A stretch of DNA of 64,000 nt from JANQJD01 sp965601685 (lineage in GTDB: Bacteria; Pseudomonadota; Alphaproteobacteria; Rhodospirillales; Rhodospirillaceae), in the NCBI GenBank assembly GCA_965601685.1, contig CBFCWI010000002.1, positions 124,001 through 188,000 on the forward strand, given 5' to 3'. The notes beneath the pieces are model-generated. The model did not search any database. It was not told the origin of the DNA and worked only from the letters and a program-made list of their open reading frames with translations. Shown here piece after piece: positions 26,259 to 34,485 of this stretch (its first letter is position 1; every line of letters starts with the position of its first letter). A program made the translations under genes and the position numbers.

Positions 26259-27407
26259 ATGGAAGAGTTCAATGATATACGTCGTGCGGTCAAGGCCTTA
26301 TGTGCCAATTTTCCCGGTGAGTATTGGCGTGCTCTTGATGCTGAGCGCGCCTATCCTACCGCATTCATAGCCGCACTGACGCGGGCAGGATTCTTAGCCG
26401 CCCTGATTCCGGAGGAGTACGGTGGTAGTGGTTTACCGCTTGCTGCTGCCTGTGTGATTCTAGAGGAAATCCAGGCACAGGGCTGTAATAGTGCCGCCTG
26501 TCACGCACAGATGTACACTATGGGCACAATCCTGCTCCATGGCTCAGCTGAACAAAAAGCCCGCTTTCTGCCTTTGTTAGCCTGCGGTGCACTGCGCCTA
26601 CAAGCTTTTGGTGTCACAGAACCTTCTAGCGGTACTGACACAACAGCAATCCAAACGTTTGCACGCCGCATAGGGGATGATTACATTATAAACGGCCAAA
26701 AAGTTTTCACATCACGGGCTGAACACTCTGATTTGATGCTACTGTTGGCTCGCACTACTCCACGAGAGCAGGTTGATCATAAGAGAGAGGGATTATCTGT
26801 TTTCCTCATCAATATACGTGAGGCTGTGGGCTATGGCCTCTCCCTGCGACCGATACGCACTATGATGAACCATTCAACCTGCGAAGTGTTCATCGATAAT
26901 CTGCATGTTCCAGCAATGAATCTGATTGGTGAGGCTGATAAGGGCTTTCGCTATATCCTCGATTCGATGAATGCTGAGCGTATCTTAATCGCGTCTGAGT
27001 GCGTTGGCGATGCCCGCTGGTTCATCCACAAAGCGGCAGATTATGCCCGTGAGCGAGTAGTGTTTGGACGTTCTATTGGTTGTAATCAAGGGATACAATT
27101 TCCAATTGCAAGAATTTACGCTGCTGCCGAAGCAGCTGCTCTGATGGTACAAAAGGCTGCTGCTATGTTTGATGCACACCAGCCCTGTGGCGCAGAAGCC
27201 AACATGGCTAAACTGCTGGCAGCAGAAGCGTCCTGGCAAGCGGCTGACATGTGCATGCAGACCTACGGTGGCTATGGTTTCACAGAACAGTTTGATGTGG
27301 AACGGAAATTCCGCGAGACTCGTCTATACCAGGTAGCGCCAGTTTCCACTAACATGATTCTCGCTTATCTTGCTAAACACGTTCTACACTTGCCTCAGTC
27401 TTATTGA
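26259..27407 (+). CDS. Acyl-CoA dehydrogenase family protein
   Basis: A 382-residue FAD enzyme that introduces the alpha-beta double bond in acyl-CoA thioesters. N-terminal helical, middle beta (QAFGVTEPSSGTDTTAI, then INGQKVFTSRAEHSD) and C-terminal helical domains are all present, with YGGYGFTEQFDVERKFRE as FAD and CoA contacts. At the position after the last motif the usual catalytic Glu (as in IYEGT) is Gln (LYQVAP). A Glu in SMNAERIL could serve instead, as in isovaleryl-type enzymes. The chain specificity is unknown. No fatty acid oxidation partner is adjacent; a 3-hydroxyacyl-CoA dehydrogenase gene is at 47.4 kb. Confidence 0.9.
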   Translation: MEEFNDIRRAVKALCANFPGEYWRALDAERAYPTAFIAALTRAGFLAALIPEEYGGSGLPLAAACVILEEIQAQGCNSAACHAQMYTMGTILLHGSAEQKARFLPLLACGALRLQAFGVTEPSSGTDTTAIQTFARRIGDDYIINGQKVFTSRAEHSDLMLLLARTTPREQVDHKREGLSVFLINIREAVGYGLSLRPIRTMMNHSTCEVFIDNLHVPAMNLIGEADKGFRYILDSMNAERILIASECVGDARWFIHKAADYARERVVFGRSIGCNQGIQFPIARIYAAAEAAALMVQKAAAMFDAHQPCGAEANMAKLLAAEASWQAADMCMQTYGGYGFTEQFDVERKFRETRLYQVAPVSTNMILAYLAKHVLHLPQSY

Positions 27408-27537
27408 GAACCCGCGAAGGTCATTTAAACGCGCGCCAAGCCACACGTCAGAATAATCACGCGGCCCCGTCAGACAGCAGGTTATTCAACCCTCTGCACC
27501 GCAGGAGGAGCATACGCATACTGCAATGAACACAGCA

Positions 27538-28470
27538 CTACATGGCCTCGTTGGTAGTGCGTTGCACATTGAGGAATAGAAGCACTGGAATGCCGATGTA
27601 AATTGAGGAATAAGTACCAACCGTCAGTCCCCATAGCATGGCTATGGCGAATCCCTGCAACACGTCACCACCGAAAGCAAGAACAGCCATGACCACCAAG
27701 GCTGTTGTACCACTGGTCAGCAGAGTGCGAGACAAGGTCTCATTGAGACTGCGGTTCAATAACGCATCGAGCGGTATCTTTCTGTACTTACGTAGGTTTT
27801 CACGGACACGGTCGTAGACCACTACGGAGTCGTTCACAGAATAGCCAGCAATTGTCAAAATTGCTGCTACAGAGGCTAAATTGAATTCTATCTGAGTTAC
27901 AGCAAACAGTCCGATGGTGGCCAGAACATCGTGCAAGAGTGCCAGCATGCTACCCAATCCGAATTGCCACTCAAACCGGAACCAGATGTAGGCAGAGATA
28001 GCGATAATAGCAAGAACGGTCGCTAACAGACCGCTTGTGACTAATTCACGGCCTACTCTTGGCCCGACCAATTCCGTCCGGCGGAATGAGACCGCTGTCC
28101 CAAGAGCCTCACGGACTTTGAGTAGGGCTGTGTTCTGGGCTACAGAAGCAACATGTTCAAGCTGCTGCAAGCGGATAATCATCGTACTGTCATCGCCAGG
28201 GCTGTCAGTATTCATCACGCTCTGTAATGCTACCTCGCCGACTCCCAGGGCATTGAGCTTGGCCCGCATCTCACCGAGTGAGACTGCTCCTTCAGTTTTG
28301 ACCTCGATAAGGATGCCACCAGCGAAATCAATACCAAGATTCAGACCAAGGAGGAGCACAGCCAAAATAGAACCAAGAACGACTAATACGGAAAAAACTA
28401 ATGCGGCTCTCCGCCAGCCAACAAAGTCAATGCGAGTACCGTGCGGGATAAAATCGTAACCTCGATACAT
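27538..28470 (-). CDS. secF: Protein translocase subunit SecF
   Basis: SecF, with SecD, uses proton flow to pull secreted proteins through SecYEG. The 310-residue protein has TM1 followed by GIDFAGGILIEV, the periplasmic domain, then five helices with NDSVVVYDRVRENL and SLNETLSRTLLTSGTT, all SecF signatures. The ATG at 28470 (MYRGYDFIP) with AGGATC upstream is the better start. SecD normally lies just upstream in the same operon, but the 720 bp upstream have no gene, so SecD must be encoded elsewhere. Confidence 0.95.
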   Translation of the reverse strand: MYRGYDFIPHGTRIDFVGWRRAALVFSVLVVLGSILAVLLLGLNLGIDFAGGILIEVKTEGAVSLGEMRAKLNALGVGEVALQSVMNTDSPGDDSTMIIRLQQLEHVASVAQNTALLKVREALGTAVSFRRTELVGPRVGRELVTSGLLATVLAIIAISAYIWFRFEWQFGLGSMLALLHDVLATIGLFAVTQIEFNLASVAAILTIAGYSVNDSVVVYDRVRENLRKYRKIPLDALLNRSLNETLSRTLLTSGTTALVVMAVLAFGGDVLQGFAIAMLWGLTVGTYSSIYIGIPVLLFLNVQRTTNEAM

Positions 28471-29191
28471 CGCAGATCCTCTCAAACTTGTACAAGTGCT
28501 TGTTCAACACTCTATCGTCATTTGACGATACTATTAGGACGCATAAAGAACGGAACACATATCATAAATATGTGCTCTTAGCATGCTCTTGTTTGCAAGG
28601 TCGATTGCTCACTAGCACTCACTAAAAGCGTTGCACAGACTGTACTGTGCTGGGATATTCATTCTGGACTGGCAATAATGACGGAGATGGGTCTCAAGAT
28701 CTCAAAAGCTATCACTCCCGAGCCCTTTCTACTTGATACATTTGCTACAGGCACTGCCTTTCTTGGGTCAAGCATGAGACATCCAATGCAGATAGACGCA
28801 GGCTGTAGTGAGTGGAGTTGTATTCACCACAGCCATAATAGCATCACGGGACTAACATATTGCCCATATTGCCATTCCGGCCAGCGCTAAAATAGCCCAG
28901 CGTGTCAGCTCGCGGTGTGGCTGGCGTATTCTTTCCAGGTTTCTGCTATAGCCGCCCCATCAACCGCACGACAGTGTTGGTCCCTCCGCTGGTTACCTGG
29001 CAACGCCGCTGCTGACGAGGAGCCTCCATAGAGCTATGCCGGTCAAATTGCGTCCAGTGAGTTCCCTTGGAATTCCTAGGAGCAAGAACAAGACGCTCCT
29101 CCGTTGTTGTTTCTGTTAACATTCCTCTACTCCAGAGTAGGAAACAGCATTCTTTAAAGCAAGATCGCGATATCAAAAGGAGAAAGAAAGA
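28471..29191. other. Large gene-free region upstream of secF and fdxA
   Basis: This is the longest gap in the window. No frame has recognisable family features, and I find no trace of secD or yajC. It contains an 8-bp inverted repeat at 28513-28530. Confidence 0.55.
28513..28530. repeat. 8-bp inverted repeat upstream of secF
   Basis: TATCGTCA and TGACGATA are separated by TT. The near-continuous palindrome, 43 bp from the secF start, has the form of a dimeric regulator site, but no family is identifiable. Confidence 0.45.
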
Positions 29192-29539
29192 ATGACATAT
29201 GTTGTTACCGAAAATTGCATAAAGTGCAAATTTACAGATTGCGTAGAGGTGTGTCCTGTAGACTGTTTTTATGAAGGAGAGAACTTTCTTGTCATCAATC
29301 CCGATGAGTGTATCGACTGTGGTGTTTGTGAACCGGAATGCCCAGCAGAGGCGATTGTCCCTGACACTGAAACACTTGCCAAGAAGTGGTTGGATATCAA
29401 CCGAGAATATTCTCAAAAGTGGCCAAATATAACGAGAAAGTGTGATCCTCTACCAGATGCTGAAATATGGAATGGCAAGCCCGGGAAGGATCGTCTCTTC
29501 AGTCCTCATCCTGGTACCAATAGAAGTAAAAATGTATAA
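29192..29539 (+). CDS. fdxA: Seven-iron ferredoxin FdxA
   Basis: A 115-residue electron carrier of the 7Fe type. Cysteines at 9, 12, 17, 21 and 25 and the second block CIDCGVCEPECP give the [3Fe-4S] and [4Fe-4S] sites expected of this family. The C-terminal extension WLDINREYSQKWPNIT is typical of alphaproteobacterial FdxA. A strong AAAGGAG precedes the ATG. The gene is monocistronic; an inverted repeat 68 bp after the stop may end it. Its clusters would come from the SUF system encoded at 49-56 kb. Confidence 0.95.
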   Translation: MTYVVTENCIKCKFTDCVEVCPVDCFYEGENFLVINPDECIDCGVCEPECPAEAIVPDTETLAKKWLDINREYSQKWPNITRKCDPLPDAEIWNGKPGKDRLFSPHPGTNRSKNV

Positions 29540-29606
29540 AAAAACTTTCTAAAATAGTACTGCACTTTCCCAGTGTTTCTAACGTCACCGTTGTGGTATA
29601 AGGAAC

Positions 29607-29634
29607 AGGTCCGCCGTCGTAAACCGGCGGACCT
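29607..29634. terminator. Perfect 10-bp inverted repeat between fdxA and carD
   Basis: AGGTCCGCCG (29607-29616) and CGGCGGACCT (29625-29634) flank an 8-base loop. This is the strongest hairpin seen in the window. It is followed by CAAGCTTTG rather than a clean T-run, so it may be a terminator of fdxA or a leader structure of carD. Confidence 0.5.
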
Positions 29635-29818
29635 CAAGCTTTGTGAGAGGAGTCAACCTATCCGGTGTCGGAAGTTGGCATCGCTCTAGGGTGTGTGCGC
29701 GTCGCAAGCAAGCAATCTTGCCATCATTCTGGTCTAACCGTAGCCGTCCGCTGGACAGCTGCTACGGTAAGGGAGTGGACGCCATCACTAAAGCGGTCGC
29801 TAAACACGAGAAGGAATC

Positions 29819-30316
29819 ATGTTGAAGGAAATGCCGTTCGTCACAGGTGATTTCGTTGTTTACCCAACCCATGGGGTCGGGCGGGTGGTCTCTATCGAAA
29901 CACAGGCCATCGGTGGAGTCGAGCTCGAGCTTTTCGTCATTCGCTTTGAACGTGATCGCATGACGCTACGGATTCCGGTGAGTAAGGTCCGAAATTCTGG
30001 TCTACGCCGGCTTGCCAATAAGAAATTGATGGACACAGCACTCTCGACACTGCGCGGGCGAGCTCGTGTCAAGCGCACTATGTGGAGCCGTCGGGCACAG
30101 GAATATGAAGCTAAGATTAATTCAGGTGATCCTGTCTCCATTGCAGAAGTGGTACGCGATTTACATCGCAGTGCCAACCAGCCTGAGCAATCCTACAGTG
30201 AACGGCAGATTTACGAACAGGCGCTGGAGCGGTTGGCATGTGAACTGGCAGCAGTCGAGCAGATTGATACAGCGGCGGCTACACAGAAGTTGGAAAGGTT
30301 GCTCGCTGCGGCATGA
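29819..30316 (+). CDS. carD: CarD/CdnL-type transcriptional regulator
   Basis: CarD proteins bind RNA polymerase beta and stabilise open complexes at many promoters, including rRNA promoters. The 165-residue protein has the N-terminal RNAP-interacting domain (GDFVVYPTHGVGRV near residue 10, then ELFVIRFERDRMTLRIPV) and a helical DNA-binding C-terminal domain (WSRRAQEYEAKINSGD, then EVVRDLHR and SYSERQIYEQALERL). AAGGAA precedes the ATG. It is monocistronic, with a 500-bp gap after it. Confidence 0.95.
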   Translation: MLKEMPFVTGDFVVYPTHGVGRVVSIETQAIGGVELELFVIRFERDRMTLRIPVSKVRNSGLRRLANKKLMDTALSTLRGRARVKRTMWSRRAQEYEAKINSGDPVSIAEVVRDLHRSANQPEQSYSERQIYEQALERLACELAAVEQIDTAAATQKLERLLAAA

Positions 30317-30854
30317 TCCATCGCAAGACGACAGCAGGATGCCGCGAGAAAAAAGAGAAAATGCGGTATTGCTGCGCTCTATCGCTTTCTGGAGAACAAG
30401 GATAGGCTGTTGGGTCAAGCCAGCCAGCCATGCTGTTATTCGTTCGAGGCGATTGTGGGTTACTAGGATGGAGTCTCAGAGAGCTTTTTGAGTGATCCTG
30501 CGGAAAAAAGAGATTGGAACCCTCTTGCTAGTCCCGCAGCGGCTGACGATAGCCCAGCAGAATTCTCATTTTTTCTGAGAGTATACACGTAATAAGGAGC
30601 TAAAGCCAATCTAGACAGCAAAGATCATCAAATGCTGGCTTCTGTGATATGCACCCGGAGGTGCAGCCACAAGGACAACCGATGCACCGTTTCCCACCGG
30701 CAGCTATGGCTTGGGTAGCATGTCGTCTTGAGAAATTTTTTGTTTGAGTCGTCACCAACATTCACCCGTTCTTTGCCACGGAATCTTTCCCATACAGGGC
30801 ATGGATATGCATAAACGCACAGGTAATGTCATGGGATATCAATGGCGGAGAAAT
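30317..30854. other. Spacer between carD and the nucleotidyltransferase
   Basis: This stretch of about 540 bp has no recognisable gene. The ORF of the next gene can be read back to 30744, but the first 37 codons are unlike the family, so I treat them as leader. Confidence 0.5.
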
Positions 30855-31616
30855 ATGCACAAGGTACGGGCTGTTATGATGGCAGCTGGTCTTGGCAGCC
30901 GGCTATATGGCAAGGGTGAGACTCACCCACACAAGGCACTGTTACGCTTCGGTGGCCGCTCGCTTTTACAGCGGCATGTAGAAACTCTCTACTCCTTAGG
31001 AGTATGCGATCTATCCATAGTTGTTGGTTATCATCCCGAGGCAGTGGGCCAAGAATTAGTACGCCTGAACGCTTTGGACTACGTTACTATGCGCTATAAT
31101 CCTCGTTTCCGTCGTGGCAGTTTACTGTCGCTGTGGACAGTGCGGGATGTACTGCGTAGTGGCGCTGACATATTATTGATGGATGCTGACGTTCTTTACC
31201 ATCGCGATCTGATTCGGCGCCTGATGGATACGCCGCATGGCAACTGCTTTCTGCTTGATCGCAACGTGGAATCAACAGAGGAAACAGAGGAACCTGTACG
31301 GTTATACCTCCGCAATGGCCAGCCAGTGGAGTTTCGAAAGGTGGTGACTACTGATGTGGTTTATGACACCATGGGCGAGTGGCCTGGTTTCCTACGTCTG
31401 GTGGCAGAGAACGCCGCGATGCTGGCGGATCGGCTAGAAGTGTTCGTAACGGCTGGCAGGCTGGACGATCCCTACGAAGAGGCGATACGGGACGAAACTC
31501 TGGCTAGGCCTGATGCCTTCGGCGTCGAGGACATCACAGGCCTACCTTGGATCGAGATAGACTTTCCAGCTGATGTTAAGCGGGCGCTTTGTAGGATTCT
31601 CCCTCAGATTGCCTAA
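30855..31616 (+). CDS. Nucleotidyltransferase, sugar- or choline-phosphate type
   Basis: This 253-residue protein has the nucleotidyltransferase fold. The N-terminal signature AAGLGSRL.GKGETHPHKALL matches the GxGxRL...PK motif that binds NTP, and LLMDADVLY holds the metal-binding Asp. The closest group I recognise is the phosphocholine/sugar-phosphate cytidylyltransferases of LicC type. The ATG at 30855 has GGAG five bases before it; a longer frame to 30744 is less likely. Neighbouring GT39 and PAP2 genes suggest a role in envelope glycolipids, which is an inference. In-frame 9-bp duplication (31275-31292) encodes TEE repeated. Confidence 0.82.
   Translation: MHKVRAVMMAAGLGSRLYGKGETHPHKALLRFGGRSLLQRHVETLYSLGVCDLSIVVGYHPEAVGQELVRLNALDYVTMRYNPRFRRGSLLSLWTVRDVLRSGADILLMDADVLYHRDLIRRLMDTPHGNCFLLDRNVESTEETEEPVRLYLRNGQPVEFRKVVTTDVVYDTMGEWPGFLRLVAENAAMLADRLEVFVTAGRLDDPYEEAIRDETLARPDAFGVEDITGLPWIEIDFPADVKRALCRILPQIA
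31275..31292. repeat. 9-bp in-frame tandem duplication
   Basis: ACAGAGGAA occurs twice head to tail inside the nucleotidyltransferase gene, giving Thr-Glu-Glu-Thr-Glu-Glu. Confidence 0.7.
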
Positions 31617-31639
31617 TGGGATTGGCAGTGCGACTCTCT

Positions 31640-31670
31640 AAGACGGCCCTTTGAGGAAGGTGGTCTTTTG
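31640..31670 (+). terminator. Weak hairpin with TTTT after the nucleotidyltransferase gene
   Basis: AAGAC (31640-31644) and GTCTT (31663-31667) form the outer stem, with imperfect inner pairing, and TTTTG follows. It lies 24 bp after the stop codon. Confidence 0.35.
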
Positions 31671-31686
31671 ATCAGTATCTGGGGCT

Positions 31687-32082
31687 GTGCGTCCAGTGAA
31701 GCTCAGAGTCTGGCTGGCAAGTCCAACGATGCCATACACGACATGCCTTTGGGAATGGATGAGGTGCAGTGCTCATGCAAAGCAGCAACGGTTTGTTCGT
31801 TTGGTTTCACTGCTGCCTGTCAAGCGGCACGCTGGGTTGCGTGTGCAGCAGCGGGTTGACAGGTGCAGTCGTCCTGCAGCGGGAGAGCGGGAGCAGATCG
31901 TCACGGCAGAGGGTGGATTCATGCGATCGTGGCGTTATATTGATGCAGAACCCAGTATCCAACTAGGAATGAATGGTTGGAACCAGGAGCTATCGGCAAC
32001 CTGCTGTGATCTCCGCTACCCAGTGATCGAACGCAGGCTGGCTCGAGTGAGTTTCGGGGAGTACAGAAACACCCCCGGTTGA
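31687..32082 (+). CDS. Possible small hypothetical protein
   Basis: I do not recognise this 131-residue frame. It starts with GTG and has the look of real coding sequence, with segments such as AGLRVQQRVDR, EREQIVTAEGGFMRSW and DAEPSIQLGMNGWN, rather than the Ser/Arg-rich shadow pattern seen elsewhere. It fills a 485-bp gap between the nucleotidyltransferase and GT39 genes, on the same strand. The upstream region shows no clear ribosome site. It may be a decayed or genuine gene; no function can be assigned. Confidence 0.35.
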   Translation: MRPVKLRVWLASPTMPYTTCLWEWMRCSAHAKQQRFVRLVSLLPVKRHAGLRVQQRVDRCSRPAAGEREQIVTAEGGFMRSWRYIDAEPSIQLGMNGWNQELSATCCDLRYPVIERRLARVSFGEYRNTPG

Positions 32083-32101
32083 ATGAGGCCCTATCGGAGT
32101 A

Positions 32102-33637
32102 TTGCCTTTGCCAAGTGGAGGGATGACTGCCCTGGGTAAGGGAGGGGTGATAGCTTGTTTACCGGCTTGGGGCTCCTCTGTATTTTATTCATTCCATAGT
32201 GTCCTAACACTTGCTTTCATGGTAACAGTTTGGCGTATCGCTGCGCTAGTTAGTCATCCTCTCAATTTGTCCTTCGACGAAGCCCAATACTGGATCTGGG
32301 CGCAGGCGCCAGCATGGGGCTATTTTTCTAAACCGCCTCTCATCGCGTGGGTCATTGCTTTAACCACAGGCCTCTGTGGTGACGGGGAAGCCTGTGTACG
32401 ATCTGGAGCTCCGTTGGCCTATCTGGTTGGGACTCTCGCTCTGTACGATTCTGGACGACTCCTATACGGCCCGGTGATCGGGTTTTGGTCAGCAGCCGTG
32501 TTTCTGACCTTACCTGGAGTAGCGTTCTCAGCCATGGTCATCAGTGTCGATTCTCTCCTACTGATGTTTTGGGCCATCGCCCTAGCTACACTGGTCCGCG
32601 CTCTGGTGACCAATCACTTCACTTGGTGGATGATGCTCGGCAGTGTGATAGGTCTTGGGTTCCTAGCGAAGTATGCCATGCTGTTTTTCGTGGTCTCACT
32701 GCTCCTATATCTGGTTTGTGTTCCTATGAGACGACCGCTGTTACAGACTGCTGGACCATGGCTGGCTATGACCCTCGCGCTGATCTGCCTCTTCCCTAAT
32801 ATTCTCTGGAATGCCACATACCATTTCGCGACCTTGAAGCATACTCATGAGAATGCGCACCTCGTGATCAGTTCTTTCTTTCATCCCGACAAAGGACTTG
32901 TCTTCATAGGTGCTCAGTTCGCCGTGTTTGGCCCAATCCTGATGACTGTGTTGGCGCGATTGGTCGTCTGTCTCCGTTGGGTGGTCGCTATTGACAAGAA
33001 CGCTTCTCTGTGGATGTCTTTCGCACTACCTGTCATGGCAGTCATGAGTGTGGAAGCGTTCTTATCTCGAGCACACGCTAACTGGTCAGCGCCAGCGTTC
33101 GTGTCGGCAACGGTGCTAGTGGTCGCCTGGCTAGTCCGTCTGAACAGAACGGGGCTGCTGAAGGCAGTGCTTGCCCTGCACCTGGCTGCTGCGACGGTGT
33201 TATACAATCTTGATACTGTAAGAGTCAGCATGGGATTCTCTTACACAGAGAAAAATGATCTGTTGAGACGCATCAGAGGCTGGGATGCCGTCGGTCATAT
33301 GCTCGCTAGCATACGCGCTCAACATCCTGGCACTCCCCTTTTGTTCGATGCCCGCAAGGTACTGTCACCTTTGGTATATTATACGCGTCCTATTGCTTTT
33401 GATGCAGCAATGTGGAACAAGAGTGGTATAGCTACCAACCATTTCGAATTAATTACCGATCTCAATCAGGCAGTCTCTCACAGTTTCCTGTTGATCACTG
33501 AACACCATACCGCTAGTCACATTGCCCCTGCTTTTTTCCAAACTGAACTGGTCGCCGTGTTGCGGGTGCCGTTGTATATGCACTTTACAAAAGAAATTCG
33601 GATCTTCCGATGTGATGCCTTCCGGGGGTATGCATGA
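32102..33637 (+). CDS. GT39-type membrane glycosyltransferase (ArnT-like)
   Basis: This 511-residue inner-membrane protein has about 12 hydrophobic segments and the PMT/ArnT signature SFDEAQYWIWAQ (Asp-Glu at residues 59-60) in the first periplasmic loop, followed by YFSKPPLIAW. Such enzymes transfer a sugar from a polyprenyl phosphate donor to lipid A or another lipid outside the membrane. The start is uncertain: TTG at 32102 gives the frame, while ATG at 32123 lies directly after GGAGG. Its stop overlaps the PAP2 gene start, so the two are co-translated. Confidence 0.85.
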   Translation: MPLPSGGMTALGKGGVIACLPAWGSSVFYSFHSVLTLAFMVTVWRIAALVSHPLNLSFDEAQYWIWAQAPAWGYFSKPPLIAWVIALTTGLCGDGEACVRSGAPLAYLVGTLALYDSGRLLYGPVIGFWSAAVFLTLPGVAFSAMVISVDSLLLMFWAIALATLVRALVTNHFTWWMMLGSVIGLGFLAKYAMLFFVVSLLLYLVCVPMRRPLLQTAGPWLAMTLALICLFPNILWNATYHFATLKHTHENAHLVISSFFHPDKGLVFIGAQFAVFGPILMTVLARLVVCLRWVVAIDKNASLWMSFALPVMAVMSVEAFLSRAHANWSAPAFVSATVLVVAWLVRLNRTGLLKAVLALHLAAATVLYNLDTVRVSMGFSYTEKNDLLRRIRGWDAVGHMLASIRAQHPGTPLLFDARKVLSPLVYYTRPIAFDAAMWNKSGIATNHFELITDLNQAVSHSFLLITEHHTASHIAPAFFQTELVAVLRVPLYMHFTKEIRIFRCDAFRGYA

Positions 33638-34395
33638 TGAAAAGCTGGGGGCGTTGGTTAGCGGCCTCACCTTGTCGTTGGCTGTTGCCTGTGCTGGCAG
33701 CGCTTGTGGCTTTTCCCAAAATTGATTTGGTCGTTAGCGGATGGTTTTTTGCTGATGGTCGTTTCTTCCTCCGTCATTATGAGTTGTTTGAATTCGTACG
33801 AGCCGCTGTTCCACCTCTCACGCTTGGGGGGATGCTCTTTGCAGCTCTGCTGGGAATAGCAGCGGCGATATTCCGTGAATCTTTTCTGGGTATCAGGCCG
33901 CGTGCAGCCACTTATTTGCTGTTATCTTTGATGATAGGACCTGGTCTGCTGGCTAACAATTTATTCAAGGATCACTGGGGACGCGCACGCCCATTCACCA
34001 TTGTTGCTTTCGGAGGCGACAGAGTTTTCACTCCGGCGCTCGTTATGTCCGATCAGTGTGCGCATAATTGTTCCTTTGTTTCTGGTCATGCGGCACTAGC
34101 CTTTTGGACAGTAGCCTTTGCCCTGTTAGTCCAGCCACCACCCTGGCGGCGCCGTGTGGCCGTAGCCATAGCGTTGCTATACGGTTTTCTCGTCGGCTTC
34201 GTCCGCGTAGCTCAGGGGAGTCATTTCCTGAGCGATGTAGTGTTCGCTGCTGCTCTCAGTATAGGTGTCGCTTATAGTCTGCATAGGTTGTTGATTCTGC
34301 CATCCCATGGAAACGAGCGTGCTTTTCGATCAGGTTTGGATCCGCCTCTCTTGCCCTGTCATCCTGGATCCCAAGATGAGGGCCGTCCATGTTAA
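33634..34395 (+). CDS. PAP2-family phosphatase (lipid A or lipid phosphatase type)
   Basis: An inner-membrane acid phosphatase with all three PAP2 motifs: K112-R119-P120 (KX6RP), S150-G151-H152 in SFVSGH and R191-H197-D201 (RX5HXXXD). The 253-residue protein has about six hydrophobic segments. The extra Cys near SFVSGH and the length resemble LpxE/LpxF-type lipid A phosphatases, but phosphatidylglycerophosphate or undecaprenyl diphosphate phosphatase roles cannot be excluded. It starts inside the GT39 stop (overlap of 4 bp), so both probably act on the same envelope lipid. Confidence 0.88.
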   Translation: MMKSWGRWLAASPCRWLLPVLAALVAFPKIDLVVSGWFFADGRFFLRHYELFEFVRAAVPPLTLGGMLFAALLGIAAAIFRESFLGIRPRAATYLLLSLMIGPGLLANNLFKDHWGRARPFTIVAFGGDRVFTPALVMSDQCAHNCSFVSGHAALAFWTVAFALLVQPPPWRRRVAVAIALLYGFLVGFVRVAQGSHFLSDVVFAAALSIGVAYSLHRLLILPSHGNERAFRSGLDPPLLPCHPGSQDEGRPC

Positions 34396-34485
34396 GATAG
34401 CTGCACAGGTTGTCATACCAACCGGCAACTCCTCGCTGCGCTCTGGATGACAGAGAGAAGCGTGAAGCTTCTAGGGAGCTGTCTC

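Noticed and set aside
28678..28890. 70-codon plus-strand frame in the large gap before fdxA
   Set aside because: It has two cysteine pairs near its end but no recognisable domain and no ribosome site; too weak to call.
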